A DNA stretch of 5,616 nucleotides. Source: JBFGCM01 sp041581135 (GTDB lineage: Bacteria; Actinomycetota; Acidimicrobiia; Spongiisociales; UBA5794). Each line of letters starts with the position of its first letter. Within the stretch, counting starts at the first letter, position 1. The stretch covers positions 1-5,616 of the forward strand of contig JBFGCM010000139.1 in assembly GCA_041581135.1 (NCBI GenBank), in the 5' to 3' direction. The position numbers and the translations under genes were made by a program. The notes beneath the pieces are model-generated. The model had not been told where the DNA came from and searched no databases. It worked only from the letters and a program-made list of their open reading frames with translations. Shown here piece by piece: positions 5,557 through 5,616 of the stretch.

Positions 5557-5616
5557 GTCGATGCTGTTTGATGTTCCCGCGTCCAGCTTCTACGAACTCA
5601 CTCTCCAGCACACGCG
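5557..5616. other. Window-edge stretch with no recognisable gene
   Basis: Upstream of the fusion ORF, none of the three minus-strand frames gives a sequence resembling the missing first half of the P1 peptidase. One frame is open to the edge, but its continuation inside the ORF is arginine-rich and looks like a shadow. The other two frames contain stops here. It may be intergenic or the edge of another gene. Confidence 0.4.

Noticed and set aside
4609..5571. Plus-strand open frame of 320 codons opposite the fusion ORF
   Set aside because: It is arginine-, glycine- and histidine-rich without recognisable motifs and lies opposite well-conserved glycosylase and peptidase motifs.
5243..5611. Minus-strand frame that might hold the missing first half of the P1 peptidase
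   Set aside because: Its translation becomes arginine-rich and overlaps the fusion ORF out of frame. None of the alpha-half motifs of P1 peptidases (such as the GGSAFGLAAADG type segment) can be read in it.

Overview
The window is high-GC bacterial DNA. Every convincing gene lies on the minus strand, so transcription runs from high to low coordinates. The order tsaE-tsaB-rimI-tsaD followed by groES-groEL is a conserved actinobacterial arrangement (in Mycobacterium the same set sits between alr and groEL1). Together with the GC-rich codon use, the GTG starts and the HrcA/CIRCE type of control, this suggests an actinomycete-type organism (Actinomycetota). A deep-branching class such as Acidimicrobiia is possible, but the class cannot be fixed from sequence alone.

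Layout in transcription order: 5538-4231 is a 435-residue ORF. It joins the C-terminal half of a P1/DmpA-type (S58) peptidase to a complete family 4 [4Fe-4S] uracil-DNA glycosylase. After a 37-base gap come tsaE (4193-3741), tsaB (3744-3031), rimI (3031-2549), tsaD (2552-1542) and a membrane site-2 protease with a C-terminal CBS region (1545-424). From tsaE to the protease, each start overlaps the previous stop (GTGA, TGATG, ATGA, ATGA), so this is one translationally coupled unit. A 78-base control region (346-423) then leads to groES (345-58) and the first 15 codons of groEL (46-1, cut by the window edge).

Function: TsaE, TsaB and TsaD are the bacterial threonylcarbamoyl-transfer machinery that makes t6A37 in ANN-decoding tRNAs. 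RimI is a GNAT N-terminal acetyltransferase commonly encoded with them. The glycosylase removes uracil from DNA. The M50 protease resembles the CBS-bearing Rip3-like group and is unusual in sitting between tsaD and groES. GroES/GroEL form the chaperonin.

Regulation: two HrcA-operator (CIRCE) inverted repeats lie in tandem upstream of groES, 17/18 and 15/18 to consensus by eye, 30 bases centre to centre. The stop codon of the protease gene lies inside the distal operator. The points most worth checking are the half-peptidase/glycosylase fusion, the tandem CIRCE pair and its overlap with the protease stop codon, and the inserted protease gene. I found no RNA gene, insertion sequence, CRISPR array or long repeat. 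No gene-free stretch reaches 300 bases.
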